NCBI RefSeq assembly: GCF_037975245.1
Contig: NC_092564.1
Span: forward strand, 21,493,984 to 21,557,983
Length of the DNA: 64,000 nucleotides
Reading direction: 5' to 3'
Source of the DNA: Apostichopus japonicus
Taxonomy: Eukaryota > Echinodermata > Holothuroidea > Aspidochirotida > Stichopodidae
The position numbers were made by a program, and so were the translations under genes. Below are positions 1 through 8,631 of this stretch, piece by piece. The notes under the pieces were generated by a model, which saw only the letters and a program-made list of their open reading frames with translations, had not been told where the DNA came from and ran no database searches. The first letter of the stretch is position 1; each line of letters opens with the position of its first letter.

Positions 1-255
1 TGTTCGGTACCGATGCATCGAATGTTCGGTACCGATCAAAGGAATGTTCGATACCGATTAATGGAATGTTCGGTACCGATCAATCGAGTGTTCGGTACCG
101 ATCAATGGAATGTTCGGTACCGATCAATCGAATGTGCGAAGCCGATCAATCAAATGTACGGTACCGATCAATCGAATGTGCGACAACGATCAATCGAATG
201 TTCGATATCGATCAATCGAATGTTCTGTACCGATCAATCGAATGTGCCAAACTGA

Positions 256-673
256 TCAATCGAATGTTCGGTACCGATCAATCGAATGTACGGAATCGCT
301 CAATCGAATGTACAATACCGATCAAACGAATGATCGATACCGATCAATCGAATGTGCGGTTCCGATCAATCGAATGTTTGGTACCGATCAATCGAATGTG
401 CGGTACCGATCAATCGAATGTTTGGTACCGCTCAATCGAATGTTTGGTACCGATCAATCGATTGTGCGGTAACGATCAATCGAATGTGTCAAACCGATCA
501 ATCGAATGTTCGGTACCGATGAATCGAATGTGCGACACCGATCAATCGAATGTTCGATACAGATCAATCGAATTCTCGACACCGATCAATCGAATGTTCG
601 GTACCGATCAATAGAATATGCGGTACCGATCAATCGAATGTTCGGTACCGATCAATCGATTGTGCGGAACCGA
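256..673. repeat. 418-bp duplication, copy 1 (19 monomers)
   Basis: Bases 256-673 are repeated directly at 674-1091, an offset of 418 = 19 x 22. Diagnostic variants such as cggaatcgct (291 and 709) and gttcgatacagatc (552 and 970) line up at this offset. Sparse differences include gcggttccg at 355 against gcggtaccg at 773. Both copies occur again in the later large block with an offset of 3980, so this duplication predates that one. Boundaries are accurate to about one monomer. Confidence 0.85.
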
Positions 674-1091
674 TCAATCGAATGTTCGGTACCGATCAAT
701 CGAATGTACGGAATCGCTCAATCGAATGTACAATACCGATCAAACGAATGATCGATACCGATCAATCGAATGTGCGGTACCGATCAATCGAATGTTTGGT
801 ACCGATCAATCGAATGTGCGGTACCGATCAATCGAATGTTTGGTACCGCTCAATCGAATGTTTGGTACCGATCAATCGATTGTGCGGTAACGATCAATCG
901 AATGTGTCAAACCGATCAATCGAATGTTCGGTACCGATGAATCGAATGTGCGACACCGATCAATCGAATGTTCGATACAGATCAATCGAATTCTCGACAC
1001 CGATCAATCGAATGTTCGGTACCGATCAATAGAATATGCGGTACCGATCAATCGAACGTTCGGTACCGATCAATCGAATGTGCGGAACCGA
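674..1091. repeat. 418-bp duplication, copy 2
   Basis: Direct tandem partner of 256-673. It differs by a few single bases, for example gaacgttcgg near 1054 against gaatgttcgg near 636. The partner block at about 4654-5071 shows the same arrangement. Confidence 0.85.
680..701 (+). repeat. Reference 22-bp monomer with central palindrome
   Basis: This copy matches the consensus of region 1. Bases 686-695 form the perfect palindrome TCGGTACCGA. Extending three bases each side gives a 16-bp dyad, TGTTCGGTACCGATCA, symmetric at 14 of 16 positions. Such a dyad could be a site for a dimeric protein, but no known factor is assigned here. The gtgcgg variant breaks the left arm, so the perfect palindrome is present in only a subset of monomers. 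Confidence 0.85.
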
Positions 1092-1390
1092 TCAATCGAA
1101 TGTGCAGTACCGATCAATCGAATGTTAGGCACCGATCAATCGAATGTGCGGTACCGATCAATCGAATGTTCGGTACTGATCAATCGAATGGGCGGTACCG
1201 ATCAGTCGAGTGGTCGGTACCGATCAATCAAACGTGCGACACCGGTTTTTCGAATGTTCGGTACTGATCAATCGAATATTCGATACCGAGCAATTTAATG
1301 TTCGGTACAGATCAATCGAATGTTCGGTATTGATCAATCAATGTGCGGTACCGATCAATCGAATGTGCGTCACCGATCAATCGAATGTTC

Positions 1391-2028
1391 GGTATTGATC
1401 AATCGAATGTTCGGTACCGATCAATCGAATGTTCGGTACCGATTAATCGAATGTTCGCTAACTATCAATCGAATGTTCGGTACCGATCAATCGAATGTTG
1501 GGTACCGAATAATCGAATGTGCGAAACACATCAACCTAATGATCGATACCGATCAAAAGAATGTTCTGTGCCGATCGATCGAATGTTCGGTACCGATCAA
1601 TCGAATGTGCGGTACCGATCAATCGAATGTTCGGTACCGATCAATCGAATGTGCGGTACCGATCAATCGAATGTTTGGTACCGATCAATCGAATGTGCGG
1701 TAACGATCAATCGAATGTGCCACACCGATCAATCGAATGTTCGGTACCAGTCATTCGAATGTGCGGTACCGATCAATCGAATGTTCGGTACCGATGCATC
1801 GAATGTGCGACACCGATCAATCGAATGTTCGATAACGATCAATCGAATGTTCGACACCGTTAAATCGAATGTTCGGTACCGATCAATAGAATATGCGGTA
1901 CCGATCAATCGAATGTTCGGTACCAATCAATCGAATGTTCGGTACCAATCAAAGGAATGTTCGATACCGATCAATGGAATGTTCGATACCGATCAATCGA
2001 GTGTTCGGTACCGATCAATCGAATGTTC
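1391..2028. repeat. 638-bp duplication, copy 1 (29 monomers)
   Basis: Tandem partner of 2029-2666 at an offset of 638 = 29 x 22. It carries a private base, t at 1463, where both 2101 and 5443 have g. Since the block at 3981-6928 holds this segment only once, the duplication most simply arose after the roughly 4-kb duplication. Ends are given to within one monomer. Confidence 0.88.
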
Positions 2029-2666
2029 GGTATTGATCAATCGAATGTTCGGTACCGATCAATCGAATGTTCGGTACCGATTAATCGAATGTTCGCTAAC
2101 GATCAATCGAATGTTCGGTACCGATCAATCGAATGTTGGGTACCGAATAATCGAATGTGCGAAACACATCAACCTAATGATCGATACCGATCAAAAGAAT
2201 GTTCTGTGCCGATCGATCGAATGTTCGGTACCGATCAATCGAATGTGCGGTACCGATCAATCGAATGTTCGGTACCGATCAATCGAATGTGCGGTACCGA
2301 TCAATCGAATGTTTGGTACCGATCAATCGAATGTGCGGTAACGATCAATCGAATGTGCCACACCGATCAATCGAATGTTCGGTACCAGTCATTCGAATGT
2401 GCGGTACCGATCAATCGAATGTTCGGTACCGATGCATCGAATGTGCGACACCGATCAATCGAATGTTCGATAACGATCAATCGAATGTTCGACACCGTTA
2501 AATCGAATGTTCGGTACCGATCAATAGAATATGCGGTACCGATCAATCGAATGTTCGGTACCAATCAATCGAATGTTCGGTACCAATCAAAGGAATGTTC
2601 GATACCGATCAATGGAATGTTCGATACCGATCAATCGAGTGTTCGGTACCGATCAATCGAATGTTC
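2029..2666. repeat. 638-bp duplication, copy 2
   Basis: Second copy of the 29-monomer segment. The sequence after 2667 continues in register with 6009 and beyond in the second large block, which defines the right edge. Confidence 0.88.
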
Positions 2667-3980
2667 GGTACCGATCAATCGAATGTACGAAGCCGATCAA
2701 TCAAATGTACGGTACCGATCAATCGAATGTTCGTTATCGATCAATCGAATGCTCGACACCGATCAATCGAATGTTCGGTACCGATCAATTGAATGTACGG
2801 AATTGCTCAATCGAATTTGCAATACCGATCAACCCAATGATCGATACCGATCAATCGAATGTGCGGTACCGATCAATCGAATGTACAGTACCGATCAATC
2901 GAATGTTCGGTACCGATAAATCGATTGATCGGTAACGATCAATCGCATGTGCCACACCAATCAATCGAATGTTCGTTACCGATGAATCGAATGTGCGACA
3001 CTGATCAATCGAATGCTCGGTAGTGATCAATCGCATGTTCAATACCAATCAATAGAATGTTCGTTACCGATCAATCGAGTGTTCGGTACAGATCAATCGA
3101 ATGTGCGGTACCGATCAATCGAATATTTGATACCGATCAATCGAAAGTGCCACACCGATCAATCGAATTATCGGTAGTGATCAATCGCATGTTCAATACC
3201 GATCAATAGAATGTTCGTTACCGATCAATCGAATGTTCGGTACCGATGAATTGAATGTACGGAATCGCTAAATCGAATGTGCAATACCGATCAACCTAAT
3301 GATCGATACCGATGAATCGAATGTGCGGTACGATCAATCAACTAATCGGTACCGATCAATCGAATGTTCGGTACCGATCAATCGAATGTGCGGTATCGAT
3401 CAATTGAATGTTCGGTACCGATCAATCGAATGTGCGGTACCGATCAATCGAATGTGCGGTACCGATCAATCGATTGTGCGGTAACGATCAATCGAATGTG
3501 CCACACCGATCAATCGAATGTTCGGTACCGATGAATCGAATGTGCGACACCGATCAATCGAATGTTCGATACCGATCAATCGAATGCTCGACACCGATCA
3601 ATCGATTGTGCGGTACCGATCAATAGAATATGCGGTATCGATCAATTGAATGTTCGGTACCGATCAATCGAATGTGCGGTACCGATCAATCGAATGTTCG
3701 GTACCGAATAATCGAATGTGCGAAACACATCAACCTAATGATCGATACCGATCAAAAGAATGTTCTGTGCCGATCGATCGAATGTTCGGTACCAATCAAT
3801 CGAATGTTCGGTACCGATCAATCGAATGTGCGGTACCGATCAATCGAATGTTCGGTACCGATCAATCAAATGTGCGGTACCGATCAATCGAATGTGCGGT
3901 AACGATCAATCGAATGTGCCACACCGATCAATCGAATGTTCGGTACCAGTCATTCGAATGTGCGGTACCGATCAATCGAA

Positions 3981-6928
3981 TGTTCGGTACCGATGCATCG
4001 AATGTTCGGTACCGATCAAAGGAATGTTCGATACCGATTAATGGAATGTTCGGTACCGATCAATCGAGTGTTCGGTACCGATCAATGGAATGTTCGGTAC
4101 CGATCAATCGAATGTGCGAAGCCGATCAATCAAATGTACGGTACCGATCAATCGAATGTGCGACAACGATCAATCGAATGTTCGATATCGATCAATCGAA
4201 TGTTCTGTACCGATCAATCGAATGTGCCAAACTGATCAATCGAATGTTCGGTACCGATCAATCGAATGTACGGAATCGCTCAATCGAATGTACAATACCG
4301 ATCAAACGAATGATCGATACCGATCAATCGAATGTGCGGTTCCGATCAATCGAATGTTTGGTACCGATCAATCGAATGTGCGGTACCGATCAATCGAATG
4401 TTTGGTACCGCTCAATCGAATGTTTGGTACCGATCAATCGATTGTGCGGTAACGATCAATCGAATGTGTCAAACCGATCAATCGAATGTTCGGTACCGAT
4501 GAATCGAATGTGCGACACCGATCAATCGAATGTTCGATACAGATCAATCGAATTCTCGACACCGATCAATCGAATGTTCGGTACCGATCAATAGAATATG
4601 CGGTACCGATCAATCGAATGTTCGGTACCGATCAATCGATTGTGCGGAACCGATCAATCGAATGTTCGGTACCGATCAATCGAATGTACGGAATCGCTCA
4701 ATCGAATGTACAATACCGATCAAACGAATGATCGATACCGATCAATCGAATGTGCGGTACCGATCAATCGAATGTTTGGTACCGATCAATCGAATGTGCG
4801 GTACCGATCAATCGAATGTTTGGTACCGCTCAATCGAATGTTTGGTACCGATCAATCGATTGTGCGGTAACGATCAATCGAATGTGTCAAACCGATCAAT
4901 CGAATGTTCGGTACCGATGAATCGAATGTGCGACACCGATCAATCGAATGTTCGATACAGATCAATCGAATTCTCGACACCGATCAATCGAATGTTCGGT
5001 ACCGATCAATAGAATATGCGGTACCGATCAATCGAACGTTCGGTACCGATCAATAGAATGTGCGGAACCGATCAATCGAATGTGCAGTACCGATCAATCG
5101 AATGTTAGGCACCGATCAATCGAATGTGCGGTACCGATCAATCGAATGTTCGGTACTGATCAATCGAATGGGCGGTACCGATCAGTCGAGTGGTCGGTAC
5201 CGATCAATCAAACGTGCGACACCGGTTTTTCGAATGTTCGGTACTGATCAATCGAATATTCGATACCGAGCAATTTAATGTTCGGTACAGATCAATCGAA
5301 TGTTCGGTATTGATCAATCAATGTGCGGTACCGATCAATCGAATGTGCGTCACCGATCAATCGAATGTTCGGTATTGATCAATCGAATGTTCGGTACCGA
5401 TCAATCGAATGTTCGGTACCGATTAATCGAATGTTCGCTAACGATCAATCGAATGTTCGGTACCGATCAATCGAATGTTGGGTACCGAATAATCGAATGT
5501 GCGAAACACATCAACCTAATGATCGATACCGATCAAAAGAATGTTCTGTGCCGATCGATCGAATGTTCGGTACCGATCAATCGAATGTGCGGTACCGATC
5601 AATCGAATGTTCGGTACCGATCAATCGAATGTGCGGTACCGATCAATCGAATGTTTGGTACCGATCAATCGAATGTGCGGTAACGATCAATCGAATGTGC
5701 CACACCGATCAATCGAATGTTCGGTACCAGTCATTCGAATGTGCGGTACCGATCAATCGAATGTTCGGTACCGATGCATCGAATGTGCGACACCGATCAA
5801 TCGAATGTTCGATAACGATCAATCGAATGTTCGACACCGTTAAATCGAATGTTCGGTACCGATCAATAGAATATGCGGTACCGATCAATCGAATGTTCGG
5901 TACCAATCAATCGAATGTTCGGTACCAATCAAAGGAATGTTCGATACCGATCAATGGAATGTTCGATACCGATCAATCGAGTGTTCGGTACCGATCAATC
6001 GAATGTTCGGTACCGATCAATCGAATGTACGAAGCCGATCAATCAAATGTACGGTACCGATCAATCGAATGTTCGTTATCGATCAATCGAATGCTCGACA
6101 CCGATCAATCGAATGTTCGGTACCGATCAATTGAATGTACGGAATTGCTCAATCGAATTTGCAATACCGATCAACCCAATGATCGATACCGATCAATCGA
6201 ATGTGCGGTACCGATCAATCGAATGTACAGTACCGATCAATCGAATGTTCGGTACCGATAAATCGATTGATCGGTAACGATCAATCGCATGTGCCACACC
6301 AATCAATCGAATGTTCGTTACCGATGAATCGAATGTGCGACACTGATCAATCGAATGCTCGGTAGTGATCAATCGCATGTTCAATACCAATCAATAGAAT
6401 GTTCGTTACCGATCAATCGAGTGTTCGGTACAGATCAATCGAATGTGCGGTACCGATCAATCGAATATTTGATACCGATCAATCGAAAGTGCCACACCGA
6501 TCAATCGAATTATCGGTAGTGATCAATCGCATGTTCAATACCGATCAATAGAATGTTCGTTACCGATCAATCGAATGTTCGGTACCGATGAATTGAATGT
6601 ACGGAATCGCTAAATCGAATGTGCAATACCGATCAACCTAATGATCGATACCGATGAATCGAATGTGCGGTACGATCAATCAAATAATCGGTACCGATCA
6701 ATCGAATGTTCGGTACCGATCAATCGAATGTGCGGTATCGATCAATTGAATGTTCGGTACCGATCAATCGAATGTGCGGTACCGATCAATCGAATGTGCG
6801 GTACCGATCAATCGATTGTGCGGTAACGATCAATCGAATGTGCCACACCGATCAATCGAATGTTCGGTACCGATGAATCGAATGTGCGACACCGATCAAT
6901 CGAATGTTCGATACCGATCAATCGAATG
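3981..6928. repeat. Large higher-order block, copy 2
   Basis: Near-exact repeat of 1-3586 lacking the 638-bp internal duplication. The match ends close to 6928, where copy 2 continues with gaatgtttggtattgatc while copy 1 at 3586 continues with gctcgacacc. A private change is caatag at about 5051, which puts a stop codon where copy 1 has caatcg, showing that the reading frame is not maintained. Confidence 0.93.
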
Positions 6929-7242
6929 TTTGGTATTGATCAATAGAATATGCGGTACCGATCAATCGAATGTTTGTTACCAATCAATCGAATTTTTGGT
7001 ACCGATCAATCGAATGTTCGGTACCGATCAATCGAATGTGCGGTACCGATCAATAGAATGTTCGGTACCGATCAAACGATAGTGCGACACCGATCAATCG
7101 AATGTGCGGTAACGATTAATCGAATCTGCGGAACCGATCAATCGAATGTTCGGTACCGATGAATCGAATTTGCAGTACCGATCAATCGAATCTTCGGTAC
7201 CGATCACTCGAATGTGCGGTACCGATCAATAGAATGTGCGGT
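6929..7242. repeat. Terminal 22-bp monomers next to the junction
   Basis: About 14 monomers that do not follow the higher-order pattern to their left. They contain several less common variants (gaatttgcag, gaatcttcgg, cgatcactcg, gaatctgcgg), as expected for monomers at an array edge, where exchange with the array interior is less efficient. The last monomer is cut at 7242. Confidence 0.75.
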
Positions 7243-7244
7243 CT
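7241..7244. other. Junction between the two satellites
   Basis: The 22-bp array stops after gaatgtgcggt and the second satellite starts with ctcgtaaacacg. The break falls at the centre of the GGT/ACC palindrome, with one base (t at 7242) that could belong to either side. No unique DNA, transposon end or target-site duplication is visible, so the two arrays are joined directly. Confidence 0.92.
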
Positions 7245-7330
7245 CGTAAACACGATATCTCAGGTGGGTAATGTCGGACCAACTTCATATTTGGTTAGCC
7301 GGAGTACCGCCTACCCTTTGTTTTCGATGC

Positions 7331-7362
7331 AGGTCAAAGGTCATTTGGGGTCACCGGGGTCA
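7331..7362 (+). promoter_or_regulatory. Nuclear-receptor-type half-site cluster (representative copy)
   Basis: Four direct half-sites are visible: AGGTCA 7331-7336, AGGTCA 7338-7343, GGGTCA 7348-7353 and GGGTCA 7357-7362. The spacers are 1, 4 and 3 bases, so the row reads DR1, DR4, DR3. In animals these spacings are the classic layouts for RXR/PPAR/HNF4/COUP-TF, TR/LXR and VDR binding. The core recurs in almost every monomer of region 2, and each extra 10-bp unit adds another DR4 half-site. Motif presence is certain; binding is not shown, and it would apply only if the host is an animal. Confidence 0.45.
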
Positions 7363-7365
7363 AAT

Positions 7366-7394
7366 TATAAAAATCTCGTAAACACGATATGTCA
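7366..7394 (+). promoter_or_regulatory. TATA-like box and initiator-like TCAG (representative copy)
   Basis: TATAAAAA at 7366-7373 fits the eukaryotic TATA consensus and lies three bases after the last half-site. The A of TCAG, at 7394, is 28 bases from the first T of the box, close to the usual TATA-to-start distance. The box is present in monomers ending attataaaaat and lost in those ending attttaaaaat, attgtaaaaat or attatcaaaat. It may be a fortuitous A/T run; no transcript evidence is available. Confidence 0.3.
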
Positions 7395-7395
7395 G

Positions 7396-7464
7396 GTGGG
7401 TAATGTCGGACCAACTTCATATTTGGTTAGCCGGAGTACCGCCTACCCTTTGTTTTCGATACAG
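7396..7464 (+). other. GT-AG segment with splice-site-like ends (representative copy)
   Basis: CAG/GTGGGT at 7393-7401 resembles a 5' splice site. A pyrimidine-rich run, taccctttgttttc, followed by gatacag/G near 7465 resembles a 3' splice site. The enclosed 69 bp would be a very short intron. Both ends are conserved in most monomers of region 2. This is a pattern match only. Confidence 0.2.
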
Positions 7465-8524
7465 GTCAAAGGTCATTTGGGGTCACCAGGGGTCACCAGG
7501 GGTCACCAGGGGTCAAATTTTAAAAATCTCGTAAACACGATATCTCAGGTGGGTAATGTCGGACCAAATTCATATTTGGTTTTCCGGAGTACCGCTTACC
7601 CTTTGTTTTCGATGCAGGTCAAAGGTCATTTGGGGTCACCGGGGTCAAATTGTAAAAATCTCGTAAACACGATATCTCAGGTGGGTAATGTCGGACCAAC
7701 TTCATATTTGGTTAGCCGGAGTACCGCCTACCCTTTGTTTTCGATACAGGTCAAAGGTCATTTGGGGTCACCAGGGGTCACCAGGGGTCACCAGGGGTCA
7801 CCAGGGGTCAAATTTTAAAAATCTCGTAAACACGATAACTCAGGTGGGTAATATCGGATCAAATTCATATTTGGTTTGTCGGAGTACCGCTTACCCTTTG
7901 TTTTCGATGCAGGTCAAAGGTCATTTGGGGTCACCGGGGTCAAATTATAAAAATCTCGTAAACACGATATCTCAGGTGGGTAATGTCGGACCAACTTCAT
8001 ATTTGGTTTGCCGGAGTACCGCCTACCCTTTGTTTTCGATACAGGTCAAAGGTCATTTGGGGTCACCAGGGGTCACCAGGGGTCACCATGGGTCAAATTG
8101 TAAAAATCTCGTAAACACGATATCTCAGGTGGGTAATGTCGGACCAAATTCACATTTGGTTTGCCGGAGTACCGCTTACCCTTTGTTTTCGATGCAGGTC
8201 AAAGGTCATTTGGGGTTACCGGGGTCAAATTATAAAAATCTCGTAAACACGATATCTCAGGTGGGTAATGTCGGACCAACTTCATATTTGGTTAGCCGGA
8301 GTACCGCCTAACCTTTGTTTTCGATACAGGTCAAAGGTCATTTGGGGTCACCGTTGTCAAATTATAAAAATCTCGTAAACACGATATCTCAGGTCTGTAA
8401 TGTCGGACCAACTTCATATTTGGTTTGCCGGAGTACCGCCTACCCTTTGTTTTCGATACAGGTCAAAGGTCATTTGGGGTCACCAGGGGTCACCAGGGGT
8501 CACCAGGGGTCAAATTGTAAAAAT

Positions 8525-8631
8525 CTCGTAAACACGATATTTCAGGTGGGTAATGTCGGACCAACTTCATATTTGGTTTTTCGATGCAGGTCAAAGGTCA
8601 TTTAGGGTCACCGGGGTCAAATTATAAAAAT
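8525..8631 (+). repeat. 107-bp monomer with 25-bp internal deletion (first copy)
   Basis: The stretch between ggttt and ttcgatgcagg is missing (gccggagtaccgcttaccctttgtt in full copies), shortening the monomer from 132 to 107 bp. Related copies are seen near 9960, 11480, 12730, 17000, 18310, 19320, 23890, 25210, 27960, 29250, 32000, 34000, 35750, 38570, 46790, 49530, 61625 and 63215. Most copies between 11.4 and 50 kb share the private marks gtaagaatctcg before and aaatgataaaaat after, so they descend from one event and are useful as a register mark for the larger repeats. Confidence 0.9.

Larger units (their letters stand above)
1..3586. repeat. Large higher-order block, copy 1
   Basis: The sequence from base 1 reappears from 3981. 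The offset is 3980 up to about 2028 and 3342 from 2667 onward. The change of 638 equals the extra tandem copy present only here. 3980 is 181 x 22 minus 2, which matches the two one-base deletions inside the unit. Only scattered single-base differences were noticed, such as actatcaatc at 1461 against acgatcaatc at 5441. The left end of this copy lies outside the window. Confidence 0.93.
1..7242. repeat. 22-bp satellite array (region 1)
   Basis: Head-to-tail array of a 22-bp unit, about 329 copies, running off the left edge of the window. A clean consensus copy lies at 680-701. Frequent variants change gttcgg to gtgcgg, gtttgg or gttcga, and cgatcaatcg to cgctcaatcg or ccaatcaatcg. All copies I read have the same orientation. 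The monomer has three CpG, one GATC and one GGTACC, so KpnI-type sites recur about every 22 bp. Because 22 is not a multiple of three, one frame passes through all three phases and yields a 22-residue peptide repeat starting MFGTDQSN and ending SVPINR. The consensus has no stop on the + strand but one per 66 bp on the - strand. Two one-base deletions, near 1339 and 3331, shift the register and are inherited by the second large block. No gene, transposon or unique sequence interrupts the array. Confidence 0.97.
7243..8631. repeat. Dimeric higher-order pattern at the left of region 2
   Basis: Monomers alternate between two types. Type 1 has cgatgcagg and a short ccggggtcaa end (132 bp). Type 2 has cgatacagg, an extended 10-bp tract (153-163 bp) and usually gcctaccc instead of gcttaccc. 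The alternation (gatgc at 7326, gatac at 7458, gatgc at 7606, gatac at 7741, and so on) makes a dimer of about 285 bp. It breaks down near 8450 and further right into longer mixed units. Confidence 0.8.

Noticed and set aside
1729-1926. 65-codon open reading frames on the - strand of region 1
   Set aside because: The reverse complement of the consensus has a stop every 66 bp; these frames exist only where variants remove one stop, and they are simple repeat translations.
1343-2341. 332-codon open reading frame and dozens of similar ones on the + strand
   Set aside because: They are translations of satellite monomers, start and stop at random variant bases, overlap each other in all frames and are broken by one-base and 10-bp length changes between near-identical copies. 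No non-repeat coding sequence, promoter unique to them, or exon structure is visible.
1-7242. CRISPR-like regular short repeats
   Set aside because: The 22-bp units are contiguous with no unique spacers of constant length, and no cas genes or leader are present.
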